Of a stretch of 64,000 nucleotides of DNA, positions 1-8,933 are shown in pieces (positions within the stretch are counted from its first letter, which is position 1; each line of letters starts with the position of its first letter). The notes under the pieces were generated by a model, which saw only the letters and a program-made list of their open reading frames with translations, did no database searches and was not told the DNA's origin. This DNA is from Parablautia sp. Marseille-Q6255 (lineage in GTDB: Bacteria; Bacillota; Clostridia; Lachnospirales; Lachnospiraceae): the NCBI RefSeq assembly GCF_951230155.1, contig NZ_CATNVD010000005.1, positions 124,001-188,000 on the forward strand. The letters run 5' to 3'. The position numbers were made by a program, and so were the translations under genes.

Positions 1-51
1 GGAATGGACAGATGCATGCTGCTGCGGCCCCTGTCGTGATAAGGAGAAGGT

Positions 52-687
52 ATGAGTGGATGTATTTCGATGGTAACTCCCCTGCTGCTGCATATGGTGG
101 TATCGACTGTGACGGCAGCAGTATTTGGCTCCAGTATGGATGCGGCTTCGTGCACAATGCTCTCTGCCGTATTGGTCATGCCTGCCGCAGTATGGATGTA
201 CAGAAAGGATATGCGGCAGAGGGAGCGGGTATCCATGCGGGAGACGCGCGGCGTTTCCTGGTATGCAGGATATGGAGTGCTTTGTCTGGTTGCAGGAGGT
301 GTGCTGAATCTGGCGTGGAGCGGTGTATTAAACATGATCCATATCCAGGAGCATTTTTCCAATGAGACGCAGGAGGCGCTGCTTGCCGGCAGGGCTGCAG
401 TGCAGGTGGCAGGGCTTGGATTTGCAGTACCGCTTGCAGAGGAGCTGATCTTCCGGGGGCTGATCTATGAGCGGATGAAAGACTTTTTTCCGGTAAAGGT
501 GTCGATTTTTCTCTCGGCGCTTTTGTTTGCAGTCTACCATGGCAATCCGATCCAGATGATCTTTGCCTTCCCCATGGCGGTCGCGCTGGCTGCCGTGATG
601 GAGCACGGGAAAAGCCTGGCGTTCCCCGTTCTGTTCCATGTCGGAGCAAATATGACGGCAGTCGTGCTGAGCCTTTTACAGAAATAG
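52..687 (+). CDS. CPBP family intramembrane metalloprotease
   Basis: 211-residue polytopic membrane protein of the CPBP (Abi/Rce1-like) family. The first motif is visible as EELIFRG around residues 130-136 (paired Glu plus Arg). The second is a His in YHGN around residue 163, and a third His lies in FHVGAN near residue 196; together these form the expected glutamate/histidine metal site inside the membrane. Hydrophobic segments cover much of the chain. Family members cleave CAAX-like or bacteriocin-related substrates, or have unknown targets; no substrate can be named here. The start ATG at 52 has AAGGAG eight bases upstream and overlaps a TGA in an upstream frame (ATGA), so it may be the last part of an operon entering from the left. 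mnmM follows 12 bases later. Confidence 0.85.
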   Translation: MSGCISMVTPLLLHMVVSTVTAAVFGSSMDAASCTMLSAVLVMPAAVWMYRKDMRQRERVSMRETRGVSWYAGYGVLCLVAGGVLNLAWSGVLNMIHIQEHFSNETQEALLAGRAAVQVAGLGFAVPLAEELIFRGLIYERMKDFFPVKVSIFLSALLFAVYHGNPIQMIFAFPMAVALAAVMEHGKSLAFPVLFHVGANMTAVVLSLLQK

Positions 688-699
688 CAGGAGGAGCAC

Positions 700-1269
700 A
701 TGGAAAAAAAGGATTATCAGATTACCGCATGGTGCCGCCGCATGATGCGGGAACACGTATCAGAAGGGGCATTTTGCATTGACGCGACAATGGGAAAGGG
801 AAATGACACGCAGCAGCTTTGTCTGCTGGCAGGAAAAGCGGGAAAAGTGCTGGCGTTTGACATTCAGGAGGAGGCGATCCGGGAGACGCGGCGGCGGTTG
901 GAAAAGACGCTTGACTACTGCAATTATGAACTTTTGCTGGAATCGCACACCCATATGGAGCGGTATGCGAAGCCGGAGTCAGCAGACTGTATCGTATTTA
1001 ATCTCGGTTACCTGCCGGGAGGCAGTCATGCAGTGGCTACGAAGGCGGAAACGACAGTAGAAGCGCTGGAGCAGGGGCTGCGCCTTTTAAAAAGGAATGG
1101 GCTGATGAGCGTGTGCATTTACAGCGGCGGCGATAGCGGATATGAGGAGCGGGATGCAGTGCTTGCGTGGCTGAAGGCGCTGGACTGCCGGAAGTATCTG
1201 GTAATGCTTACCCGGTATTACAATCGGCCAAATGACCCGCCGATCCCTGCGATGGTCATAAAAATGTAG
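700..1269 (+). CDS. mnmM: tRNA 5-aminomethyl-2-thiouridine methyltransferase-like (YtqB/MnmM family)
   Basis: 189-residue class I SAM-dependent methyltransferase of the YtqB family, formerly called putative rRNA methylase. The SAM-binding loop IDATMGKGND sits near residues 27-36. The family hallmark NLGYLPGG followed by ATKAETT lies near residues 107-123. In Bacillus subtilis the family completes mnm5s2U at the tRNA wobble position, and that role is inferred here by family membership. The GGAG ribosome site at 691-694 precedes the ATG. It is probably co-transcribed with the CPBP protease upstream. Promoters and a hairpin follow before murE. Confidence 0.85.
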   Translation: MEKKDYQITAWCRRMMREHVSEGAFCIDATMGKGNDTQQLCLLAGKAGKVLAFDIQEEAIRETRRRLEKTLDYCNYELLLESHTHMERYAKPESADCIVFNLGYLPGGSHAVATKAETTVEALEQGLRLLKRNGLMSVCIYSGGDSGYEERDAVLAWLKALDCRKYLVMLTRYYNRPNDPPIPAMVIKM

Positions 1270-1278
1270 CGATTATCC

Positions 1279-1307
1279 TTGTGATGTGTTTGCTCCCATG
1301 ATACAAT
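1279..1307 (+). promoter_or_regulatory. sigma-A promoter P1 upstream of murE
   Basis: TTGTGA (1279-1284), a 17-base spacer and TACAAT (1302-1307), with TG at 1299-1300 giving an extended -10. It lies just after mnmM and drives the murE operon only if transcription passes the hairpin at 1321-1376. Confidence 0.6.
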
Positions 1308-1320
1308 AGGAGCACTTGGT

Positions 1321-1376
1321 ATGCCATGCCTGTGCGTCAGATATGGCACAGCAGGGACACCTGGCATGGTATTTTT
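1321..1376 (+). terminator. Hairpin with T run in the murE leader (terminator or attenuator)
   Basis: ATGCCATGCC (1321-1330) pairs with GGCATGGTAT (1363-1372) over 10 bp with one G-T pair. An inner TGTGC/GCACA stem lies inside it, and TTTTT follows at 1372-1376. It sits between promoter P1 and promoter P2, so it could end the P1 transcript. Confidence 0.5.
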
Positions 1377-1387
1377 GAGCCTGGTTT

Positions 1388-1417
1388 TTGAAATATGCGG
1401 CAGATGCATATGATAAT
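1388..1417 (+). promoter_or_regulatory. sigma-A promoter P2 of murE
   Basis: TTGAAA (1388-1393), an 18-base spacer and GATAAT (1412-1417), about 26 bases upstream of the murE ATG. Confidence 0.5.
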
Positions 1418-1443
1418 ATATAGATGAGCGGAGGGAATCCGGA

Positions 1444-2913
1444 ATGAAATTAACAAAGCTGTTGGAACACGTGTCATGGAAATGCCTGCAGGGCAGCGTG
1501 GACGTGGAAGTAGAGAGCGTGATCAATGATTCGAGAAAAGTAGAGGAAGGATCTTTATTTTTCTGTATTAAGGGCGCCGTGACAGACGGACACAGGTATG
1601 TGCCAGAGGTCCTGGAAAGAGGCGCGAAGGTGCTGGTCGTACAGGATGCGGTCGAAGCGCCGCAGGATGTGACTGTGATCCAGGTAGAGGATACGAGGTA
1701 TGCGATGGCGATGATCTCGGCCGCCTGGTTTGGATATCCGGCACAGGAGATGAAGGTCATCGGGATCACAGGAACAAAGGGGAAAACGACGACGACATAC
1801 ATGGTCAAGTCGATCCTGGAGTCTGCGGGCTACAAGGTAGGACTGATCGGGACCATTGAGGTGATCATAGGGGATCAGGTGATCCCGGCAAAAAACACAA
1901 CGCCGGAGTCTTACACGATACAGCAGTATTTCCGCCAGATGGCGGATGCAGGCTGCCAGATTGTCGTTATGGAGGTCTCTTCACAGGGACTGATGCTCCA
2001 CAGGACGGCGGGGATCCCGTTTGAAATCGGCATTTTTACAAACATTGAACCGGATCATATCGGTCCGGCAGAGCATTCGAGTTTTGAAGATTATATTGAG
2101 TGCAAGAGCAGGCTTTTCCGCCAGTGCAGACTGGGCATCTTTAATGCGGACGATCCGCGGCTTGAGACGATTTTACAGGGGCATACGTGTGAGGTAGAGA
2201 CCTTTGGCTTTTCACCGGATGCGAGTATCCGGGCAGAGAATGTAGATCTTGTCATGCGGCCGGGTTATCTGGGCATTGCCTACACGGCGGTGTGCGCAGG
2301 CGAGCCGGAAGAGCGTTTTGAGGTGGAGGTCGATATACCGGGAAAATTCAGTGTATACAATTCACTGACTGCGATCGCGATCTGCCGCCACTTCCAGGTG
2401 GCCGCCGCGGATATTAAAAAGGCGCTTAAGACTGCGAAGGTCAAAGGCCGTGTGGAGATGGTAAAGGTATCAGACGAATTTACGCTGATGATCGACTATG
2501 CGCACAATGCCATGGCGCTGGAGAGCCTTTTAACCACGCTCAAGGCGTACCGGCCGCACCGCCTGGTATGTCTCTTTGGCTGCGGCGGCAACCGCTCTAA
2601 AATGCGCCGCTATGAGATGGGAGAGGTGGCAGGAAACATCGCGGATCTGACGATCATCACCTCGGATAATCCGCGCTATGAAAATCCCGAGGATATTATT
2701 GCAGATATCGTGACTGGTATAGAGCGGACAGAAGGAAAGTATGTCAGGATCACGGACCGGAAAGAAGCGATCGCATATGCGATCCACAACGGGCAGCCGG
2801 GAGATATCATTGTCCTCGCAGGAAAGGGACATGAGGATTATCAGGAGATAGAAGGGAAAAAATATCCGATGGATGAGCGCGTGCTGATCCGGGAGATACT
2901 GGAAGGAAGATAG
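1444..2913 (+). CDS. murE: UDP-MurNAc-L-Ala-D-Glu:meso-diaminopimelate ligase
   Basis: 489 residues, the normal length for MurE. It adds meso-diaminopimelate to the UDP-MurNAc dipeptide in the cytoplasm, using ATP. The N-terminal uridine-binding domain covers about residues 1-95. The ATP loop GTKGKTTTT lies near residues 112-120, and the substrate motif DNPRYENP near 405-412. The DNPR form is the signature of the diaminopimelate enzyme rather than the lysine enzyme, so the wall is predicted to be DAP-type. The GGAGGG ribosome site precedes the ATG. murE lies about 15 kb upstream of the dcw cluster and heads an operon with priA, nine bases downstream. Confidence 0.95.
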   Translation: MKLTKLLEHVSWKCLQGSVDVEVESVINDSRKVEEGSLFFCIKGAVTDGHRYVPEVLERGAKVLVVQDAVEAPQDVTVIQVEDTRYAMAMISAAWFGYPAQEMKVIGITGTKGKTTTTYMVKSILESAGYKVGLIGTIEVIIGDQVIPAKNTTPESYTIQQYFRQMADAGCQIVVMEVSSQGLMLHRTAGIPFEIGIFTNIEPDHIGPAEHSSFEDYIECKSRLFRQCRLGIFNADDPRLETILQGHTCEVETFGFSPDASIRAENVDLVMRPGYLGIAYTAVCAGEPEERFEVEVDIPGKFSVYNSLTAIAICRHFQVAAADIKKALKTAKVKGRVEMVKVSDEFTLMIDYAHNAMALESLLTTLKAYRPHRLVCLFGCGGNRSKMRRYEMGEVAGNIADLTIITSDNPRYENPEDIIADIVTGIERTEGKYVRITDRKEAIAYAIHNGQPGDIIVLAGKGHEDYQEIEGKKYPMDERVLIREILEGR

Positions 2914-2922
2914 AAAATATTC

Positions 2923-5157
2923 ATGGAACGATTTGCGGATGTCATTATTGACATCTCCCACAGTAAGCTCGACCAGACATTTCAGTACCGGATCCCGGCA
3001 CAGCTTTGCGAACAGATCGAGCCGGGCAATGTGGTGGAGATCCCGTTTGGACGCGGGAACAGGCTGACAAAGGGATACGTGCTGCGGGTTGTGGAGCACA
3101 GTGCATATCCGCCGGAGAAGCTAAAAGAAATCGTGCGGGTAGAAACCAATCTCGCCGGAGCAGAGTCAAAGCTCACTGCTCTGGCGCTTTGGATGAGGGA
3201 TTATTATGGCTCTACGACGGTGCAGGCACTGCGCACGGTGCTGCCCTTCCGGCAGAAGGCGCCGCAGAAAAAGAAAAAGACTGTGGTGCTGAAGCTTACG
3301 CAGGAGGAAGCGGTGCAAAAGCTTGCATGGTACAGAGAAAAGCATCAGACGGCGCGGGCGCGTCTTCTGGAGGCGCTGATCGGGCAGCCGGTGCTTGCCC
3401 AGGAGCTGGTGACGGGAAGCCTTAAGATCACGCTGCCCGTTTTGCGCGCCATGCAGGAGCAGGGGGTGCTGTCGTGCGAGGAGGAGCAGTCGTACCGTAC
3501 TCCGCTGATGATCGAGCAGCTTGTGGAAGAAGAAAAGGCCGCGTCTGCATTTGAGCTGACGCAGGAGCAGCAGCAGATCATTGCGGCAGTCCGAAGCGAG
3601 TGGGAGGAACGGCGTGGAAAGGAGTACCTGATACACGGCGTGACTGGAAGCGGAAAAACGGCAGTATATATGGAACTGATCGCGGAGGCGCTTTTCCGGG
3701 GGCAGCAGGCGATCCTGCTGATACCGGAGATATCTCTGACATACCAGAATGTGCTCCGGTTTTATCAAAGATTTGGCAATCGTGTATCGATCCTCCACTC
3801 GCGTCTGTCTGCGTCTGAGCGGTATGACCAGTTTGAGCGCGCAAAGGCAGGAGAGATCGATGTGATGATCGGTCCCAGATCAGCACTGTTTACGCCGTTT
3901 CAGAGGCTGGGCATCATTATTATAGACGAGGAGCATGAAAATTCCTACAAAAGTGAGACGGTTCCCCGCTATGATGCCAGAGAGACAGCCAGAAAAAGAG
4001 CGCAGCTGGAAGGGGCGGCACTGGTGCTTGGCTCTGCCACGCCGGATCTGGAGACGTATTACCGGACTCAAAACGGGCAGAGCAGACTGTTTACGATGAA
4101 CAGGCGTGCGGCAGGAGGAAGGCTTCCGGCAGTGCTCGTAACAGATATGAGGGAGGAGCTTCGGGCAGGCAACCGTTCCATCCTGAGCAGAGCCCTGTAC
4201 GAACGCATAGAGGACCGGCTGCAGAAGCATCAGCAGATCATGCTGTTTTTGAACCGGAGAGGGTATGCCGGTTTTATTTCCTGCCGCTCCTGCGGACATG
4301 TGATCCGCTGTCCGCATTGCGATGTATCGCTTTCTCTGCATAACCATGGCAGGCTGATCTGCCATTACTGCGGCTATGAGGAAGCGGCTCCGGCGACATG
4401 TCCTGTGTGCGGCTCACCGTATATCGGAGGGTTTAAGGCAGGAACGCAGCAGATAGAGACGCTCATAAAGAAAGAATTTCCGCAGGCGCGTCTGCTGCGC
4501 ATGGATGCGGATACGACGCGGGGCAAGGATGGACACGCGGAGATCCTGCGCGCATTTGGCGCACAGGAGGCCGATATCCTGATCGGGACACAGATGATCG
4601 TGAAGGGACATGATTTCCCGGGGGTGACGCTGGTAGGGATCCTGGCGGCAGACACCTCTTTAAATATCAGCGATTATCAGGCATCAGAGCGGACGTTCCA
4701 GCTTTTGACGCAGGCAGCAGGCAGAGCAGGGCGCGGCGGGCAGGCAGGCGAGGTAGTGATCCAGACGTATACGCCGCAGCATTATGCGATCACAAGCGCC
4801 GCACAGCAGGATTACCTGCTGTTTTATGAGCAGGAGATGAGGTACCGGGAACTTTCCGGTTACCCTCCGTGCGGGGGCATGATGGCAGTGCACTGTGCGG
4901 CAGAGGATCAGCAGAAGCTCGAGACGGCGTGCGGCTATCTGGCAGGATTTTTAAGACAGGCAGCGTCGCGTTGTCAGGCAGTGGTGATCGGACCGGCAGA
5001 CGAGGCGGTAGCGAGGATCAGCGATGTCTACCGCAAAGCGCTGTATATCAAGCATCCGAAGGCAAAGGTGCTGACTTCCATAAAAAATATCGCGGAGCAG
5101 TATATTGAGATAAACGCCGGTTTTCAGGATATCAGGATCCATTTCGAACGACGGTAA
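2923..5157 (+). CDS. priA: Primosomal protein N', replication restart helicase PriA
   Basis: 744-residue 3'-to-5' superfamily 2 helicase that reloads the replisome at stalled forks. The N-terminal DNA-binding domain starts with FADVIIDI. The Walker A motif GVTGSGKT lies near residues 239-246 and the Walker B DEEH near 329-332. The zinc-binding insert carries eight cysteines in four CxxC pairs (about residues 440-500). C-terminal motifs V and VI follow (GTQMIVKGHDFP, QAAGRAGR). Normal family length. It follows murE closely, and the priA-def-fmt-rsmB order is common in Firmicutes. Confidence 0.96.
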   Translation: MERFADVIIDISHSKLDQTFQYRIPAQLCEQIEPGNVVEIPFGRGNRLTKGYVLRVVEHSAYPPEKLKEIVRVETNLAGAESKLTALALWMRDYYGSTTVQALRTVLPFRQKAPQKKKKTVVLKLTQEEAVQKLAWYREKHQTARARLLEALIGQPVLAQELVTGSLKITLPVLRAMQEQGVLSCEEEQSYRTPLMIEQLVEEEKAASAFELTQEQQQIIAAVRSEWEERRGKEYLIHGVTGSGKTAVYMELIAEALFRGQQAILLIPEISLTYQNVLRFYQRFGNRVSILHSRLSASERYDQFERAKAGEIDVMIGPRSALFTPFQRLGIIIIDEEHENSYKSETVPRYDARETARKRAQLEGAALVLGSATPDLETYYRTQNGQSRLFTMNRRAAGGRLPAVLVTDMREELRAGNRSILSRALYERIEDRLQKHQQIMLFLNRRGYAGFISCRSCGHVIRCPHCDVSLSLHNHGRLICHYCGYEEAAPATCPVCGSPYIGGFKAGTQQIETLIKKEFPQARLLRMDADTTRGKDGHAEILRAFGAQEADILIGTQMIVKGHDFPGVTLVGILAADTSLNISDYQASERTFQLLTQAAGRAGRGGQAGEVVIQTYTPQHYAITSAAQQDYLLFYEQEMRYRELSGYPPCGGMMAVHCAAEDQQKLETACGYLAGFLRQAASRCQAVVIGPADEAVARISDVYRKALYIKHPKAKVLTSIKNIAEQYIEINAGFQDIRIHFERR

Positions 5158-5245
5158 AGGGAGCAGTACATGGATTTCATAAAAAGAGTATACAAAGCAG
5201 ACAGAGACTGCAGAATATCATACAGATAAAATGGAGGACAGAAAA

Positions 5246-5743
5246 ATGGCATTAAGACAGATCAGGATCATGGGGGACGAGAAGCTTGAAAAGGTGTGCA
5301 GACCGGTGACGGAGATGACGGCGCGGACACGGGAGCTGATCTCGGATATGCTGGAGACCATGTATGATGCAAATGGAGTGGGCCTGGCAGCGCCGCAGGT
5401 AGGTATATTAAAGCGGATTGTGGTAATAGATGTAGGAGAAGGTCCGCTCGTGATGATCAATCCGGAGATCCTGGAGACATCCGGGGAACAGACCGGACAG
5501 GAAGGCTGTCTGAGCCTTCCGGGACAGGCGGGGATCGTCACACGGCCTAATTATGTAAAGGCAAGAGCCCTGAACGAAGAGATGAAACCGTTTGAGGTGG
5601 AAGGAGAGGAGCTTCTGGCGCGTGCGATCTGCCATGAATGCGATCACCTGGATGGGATCATGTACGTAAGACATGTAGAAGGTGAGCTGTTTGATGTGAC
5701 AGCAGATGAAGAATCCGATGAAGACTGGGAGGACGCGGAATAA
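5246..5743 (+). CDS. def: Peptide deformylase
   Basis: 165 residues. It removes the formyl group from the initiator methionine of nascent proteins with an active-site metal. All three motifs are present: GVGLAAPQVG (near 40-49), EGCLSLPG (near 85-92) and HECDH (near 129-133). The frame opens at an ATG at 5231, but GGAGG at 5233-5237 sits eight bases before the ATG at 5246, so MALRQIRI is taken as the start. The tail is acidic. It precedes fmt, which adds the group that Def removes. Confidence 0.95.
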   Translation: MALRQIRIMGDEKLEKVCRPVTEMTARTRELISDMLETMYDANGVGLAAPQVGILKRIVVIDVGEGPLVMINPEILETSGEQTGQEGCLSLPGQAGIVTRPNYVKARALNEEMKPFEVEGEELLARAICHECDHLDGIMYVRHVEGELFDVTADEESDEDWEDAE

Positions 5744-5807
5744 CGCGCAGAGACAGGACAAAAACGGGCATAAGCTGCCCGGACAGTAAAGGCAGGTTGG
5801 AGGTAGC

Positions 5808-6767
5808 ATGATTAAAAATGTAGTTTTTATGGGAACGCCTGATTTTGCGGCCGGCACGCTTCAGGCGCTGATCGAGGCAGAGCAGTATCAGGTACAGGCA
5901 GTATTTTCACAGCCGGATAAGCCGAAGGGACGCAGTAAGGCGCTGCAGATGACGCCGGTAAAGGCGCTTGCAGTAAAGGCGGGGATTCCGGTATACCAGC
6001 CTGTGAGGATCAAAGATCCGCAGTGGCTGGAGGTGTTAAAGGAACTGACCCCGGATGTGATCGTTGTGGTAGCATTTGGACAGATCATCCCGCAGGCGAT
6101 CCTGGAGCTTCCGGAATATGGCTGCATTAATGTACATGCGTCCCTGCTTCCAAAGTATCGCGGAGCAGCCCCGATCCAGTGGGCCGTGATCAATCAGGAA
6201 CGCGAATCCGGGGTTACGATCATGCGGATGGATACAGGGATTGACACAGGTGATATGATAATGAAAGAAGCCGTGCTGCTCGATCGCAAGGAGACGGGAG
6301 GAAGCCTGTTCGACAAGCTCAGTACAGTCGGCGCAGCTCTGCTGGTACGGACGCTTGACGCGATCAGTGATGGAACGGCAAGCTATGAGAAGCAGCCGGA
6401 GGACAGTCCGACGGCGTATGCCGGTATGCTGACAAAGAAAGACGGAGAGATCGACTGGACAAAAACGGCATCTCAGATCGAAGGTCTGATCCGTGGTCTT
6501 GATCCATGGCCGAGCGCCTATACAAGGTATCGCAAAAAAACGCTGAAGCTATGGGGCGCGCAGGTGTGCGAAGCAGATGCGGCAAAAGACAAAATGGAGC
6601 CGGGCCGGGCAGTAGAAGTGACAAAGACGTCTCTGAAGATTGCGACGGGCGATGGCGTGCTTTCGATAAAGGAAGTACAGCCGGAGGGCAAGAAGCGGAT
6701 GACAGTCGATGCTTTTTTACGTGGATATCCGGTAGAGCCCGGTGAGCTGTTTGGCGAGAGGAGTTGA
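5808..6767 (+). CDS. fmt: Methionyl-tRNA formyltransferase
   Basis: 319 residues, the usual length. It formylates initiator Met-tRNA using 10-formyl-tetrahydrofolate. The N-terminal Rossmann domain begins with VFMGTPDFA. The catalytic Asn and His lie in CINVHASLLPKYRGAAP (near 106-122), the catalytic Asp in DTGIDTGD (near 143-150), and the OB-fold C-terminal domain starts around residue 210. GGAGG precedes the ATG. The stop overlaps the ribosome-site region of the Zn-peptidase gene. Confidence 0.96.
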   Translation: MIKNVVFMGTPDFAAGTLQALIEAEQYQVQAVFSQPDKPKGRSKALQMTPVKALAVKAGIPVYQPVRIKDPQWLEVLKELTPDVIVVVAFGQIIPQAILELPEYGCINVHASLLPKYRGAAPIQWAVINQERESGVTIMRMDTGIDTGDMIMKEAVLLDRKETGGSLFDKLSTVGAALLVRTLDAISDGTASYEKQPEDSPTAYAGMLTKKDGEIDWTKTASQIEGLIRGLDPWPSAYTRYRKKTLKLWGAQVCEADAAKDKMEPGRAVEVTKTSLKIATGDGVLSIKEVQPEGKKRMTVDAFLRGYPVEPGELFGERS

Positions 6768-6772
6768 CAAAT

Positions 6773-7519
6773 ATGAACTTACTGGTTTCAGGGACAAATG
6801 CATTTTATGGATACGGGGGATACGGAGGCTACCGGTATATGTTTGACTGGACGTATCTGCTCGTGATCGCAGGGCTGGTCCTTTCTATGGTGGCGTCTGC
6901 CCGCGTGAAAGGAACATTTGCAAAATATTCTCGCATGCGCAGTATGTGCGGGCTGACAGGAGCGCAGGCAGCGCAGAAGGTGCTGGAGCTTTCCGGTATC
7001 TATGATGTAAGGATCGAGCATGTATCCGGACATCTGACCGATCACTACGATCCGAGGTCAAAGGTACTGCGGCTGTCTGACAGCACATACGGTTCCAATT
7101 CTGTGGCGGCGGTCTGCGTAGCGGCGCACGAGTGCGGCCATGCCGTCCAGCATCAGAAGAGCTACGGCCCTCTTGTGCTGCGCAGCACGCTTGTCCCGGC
7201 GGCAAATTTCGGGTCAACACTGGCCTGGCCGGTATTTTTTGCAGGACTGATCTTTTCGATGAAACCGCTTCTGACGGCAGGTATCATCCTGTTTTCTCTT
7301 GCTGTTATCTTTCAGCTTGTGACACTTCCGGTCGAATTTAATGCATCCTCCCGTGCGCTCAGGATTCTGGAGGATGGACATGTGCTGGGGAGCACAGAGC
7401 TTGTAGCCGGCAAAAAGGTGCTTGGAGCCGCCGCGCTTACGTATGTGGCAAGCCTTGCGGCATCTGTATTACAGCTTTTGCGGCTGGTGATTCTTGCGAG
7501 AGGAAGAGACGATGACTAA
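6773..7519 (+). CDS. Membrane zinc metallopeptidase (YugP/Zn_peptidase_2 family)
   Basis: 248-residue membrane protein with a neutral zinc metallopeptidase HECGH motif near residues 119-123. Hydrophobic segments flank it near 25-42 and in the C-terminal half. A Gly/Tyr-rich stretch (YGYGGYGGYRY) lies at the N-terminus. The YugP-like family is widespread in Firmicutes within the fmt-rsmB neighbourhood, with unknown substrate. A TTG at 6764 would also open the frame, but GAGAGGAG at 6756-6763 abuts it, so the ATG at 6773, nine bases later, is chosen. The 3' end overlaps rsmB. Confidence 0.88.
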   Translation: MNLLVSGTNAFYGYGGYGGYRYMFDWTYLLVIAGLVLSMVASARVKGTFAKYSRMRSMCGLTGAQAAQKVLELSGIYDVRIEHVSGHLTDHYDPRSKVLRLSDSTYGSNSVAAVCVAAHECGHAVQHQKSYGPLVLRSTLVPAANFGSTLAWPVFFAGLIFSMKPLLTAGIILFSLAVIFQLVTLPVEFNASSRALRILEDGHVLGSTELVAGKKVLGAAALTYVASLAASVLQLLRLVILARGRDDD

Positions 7520-8933
7520 ACCGGTAAATATACGAGAAATTGCGCTTGGCATTTTGATGGAGATCACAGAGGAGGAGGCATTCAGCCACATTGTGCTGCG
7601 GCAGGTACTGGAAAAATATCAGTATCTGGAAAAACGCGACCGTGCATTTATTACCCGTGTCGTGGAGGGGACGCTTGAGCATATGATCCAGATGGACTAT
7701 ATCATCGAGCAGTTTTCCAACGTGCCGGTCTATAATATGAAGCCGCTTATCCGTAATCTGCTTCGGATGTCGATCTATCAGATGAAATATATGGACAGTG
7801 TCCCGGATGCCGCTGTGTGCAATGAGGCAGTAAAGCTTGCGCAGAGAAAAGGCTTCTACAATCTGAAAGGCTTTGTAAACGGCGTGCTTAGGAATACGGC
7901 GCGCAGGATCAATCATGTAAAATATCCGGATCCCAAAACGGAACCGCTGCATTATCTCTCTGTGAAATATTCGTTTCCGATCTGGATGCTGAGTAAATGG
8001 GTCGCGCAGTTTGGCTATGAAAAGACAGAACAGATATGCCGCGATTCTCATATGGAGCGTCCGACGGTCGTGCGCTGCAATCTGACAAGAGCTTCCAAGG
8101 AGGAGATCATCGAAGATCTCGAGGCACAGGGGATCACGGTCAGACAGCATCCGTATCTCGATTATGCGCTGGAAATCTCAGATTACAATTATATCAAGAG
8201 TGTTTCTGCGTTCCGGAAAGGCTGGATACAGGTGCAGGATGTAAGCTCGATGCTCGTAGCAGAGGTCGCTGCGCCAAACTGGGGAGATACCTGTTTTGAC
8301 GTGTGCGCTGCACCGGGCGGAAAGAGTCTGCATATCGCAGATAAGCTGATGGGAAGCGGACATGTGGAGGCGCGGGATGTATCAGAGTATAAGGTGCGCC
8401 TGATGCAGGAAAATATCGACAGAGCAAATCTGATCAACATCCATGCAGTGCTGCGCGACGCGACGGTCCGCGATGAGGCTTCTGTGCAGAAGGCAGATAT
8501 CGTGATCGCGGACGTCCCGTGCTCCGGTCTGGGTGTGATCGGTAAAAAGCAGGATATTAAATATAAAATGTCAGAAAAGCAGCAGCAGGACATTATCCGG
8601 CTGCAGCGCAGGATCCTGTCTGTTGTACAGGAATACGTCAAGCCGGGCGGCGTACTGGTCTTTAGCACGTGTACGATCGGAGCAGATGAAAATCAGTACA
8701 ACATAAAATGGTTCCTGGAAAACTATCCGTTTCGGCTGGAGAGCCTTGATCCGTATATCTGCGACGAATTAAAGGACAGAACGACAAAAGGCGGATACAT
8801 CCAGCTTTTGCCTGGGGTACACCGGTCAGATGGCTTTTTTATCGCAAGGCTGCGTCGGCTGGATGCACCGGGAGATGAAGGATTTTATTTTGACGAGGAT
8901 GAAGAAGACGAGAATGGAAAAAAGAGATATTAA
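7512..8933 (+). CDS. rsmB: 16S rRNA m5C967 methyltransferase RsmB
   Basis: 473 residues. The N-terminal NusB-like domain (about 1-140) is followed by a SAM methyltransferase domain. Motif I CAAPGGKS lies near residues 262-269, motif IV DVPCSGLG with the nucleophile cysteine near 334-341, and FSTCTI near 384-389 carries the second conserved cysteine. These identify an m5C methyltransferase of the RsmB/Sun family. The ATG at 7512 overlaps the end of the Zn-peptidase gene. AGAGGAAG lies upstream. Confidence 0.94.
   Translation: MTKPVNIREIALGILMEITEEEAFSHIVLRQVLEKYQYLEKRDRAFITRVVEGTLEHMIQMDYIIEQFSNVPVYNMKPLIRNLLRMSIYQMKYMDSVPDAAVCNEAVKLAQRKGFYNLKGFVNGVLRNTARRINHVKYPDPKTEPLHYLSVKYSFPIWMLSKWVAQFGYEKTEQICRDSHMERPTVVRCNLTRASKEEIIEDLEAQGITVRQHPYLDYALEISDYNYIKSVSAFRKGWIQVQDVSSMLVAEVAAPNWGDTCFDVCAAPGGKSLHIADKLMGSGHVEARDVSEYKVRLMQENIDRANLINIHAVLRDATVRDEASVQKADIVIADVPCSGLGVIGKKQDIKYKMSEKQQQDIIRLQRRILSVVQEYVKPGGVLVFSTCTIGADENQYNIKWFLENYPFRLESLDPYICDELKDRTTKGGYIQLLPGVHRSDGFFIARLRRLDAPGDEGFYFDEDEEDENGKKRY

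Noticed and set aside
1-55. Possible 3' end of an upstream gene (frame 1 ends TGA at 37-39; frame 2 ends TGA at 53-55 overlapping the CPBP start)
   Set aside because: Too short to choose a frame or family; frame 2 gives an odd Cys-rich end. Not annotated.
5170-5229. 19-codon frame between priA and def with GGGAG upstream
   Set aside because: No family features and it lies in the short def leader; more likely a chance frame.
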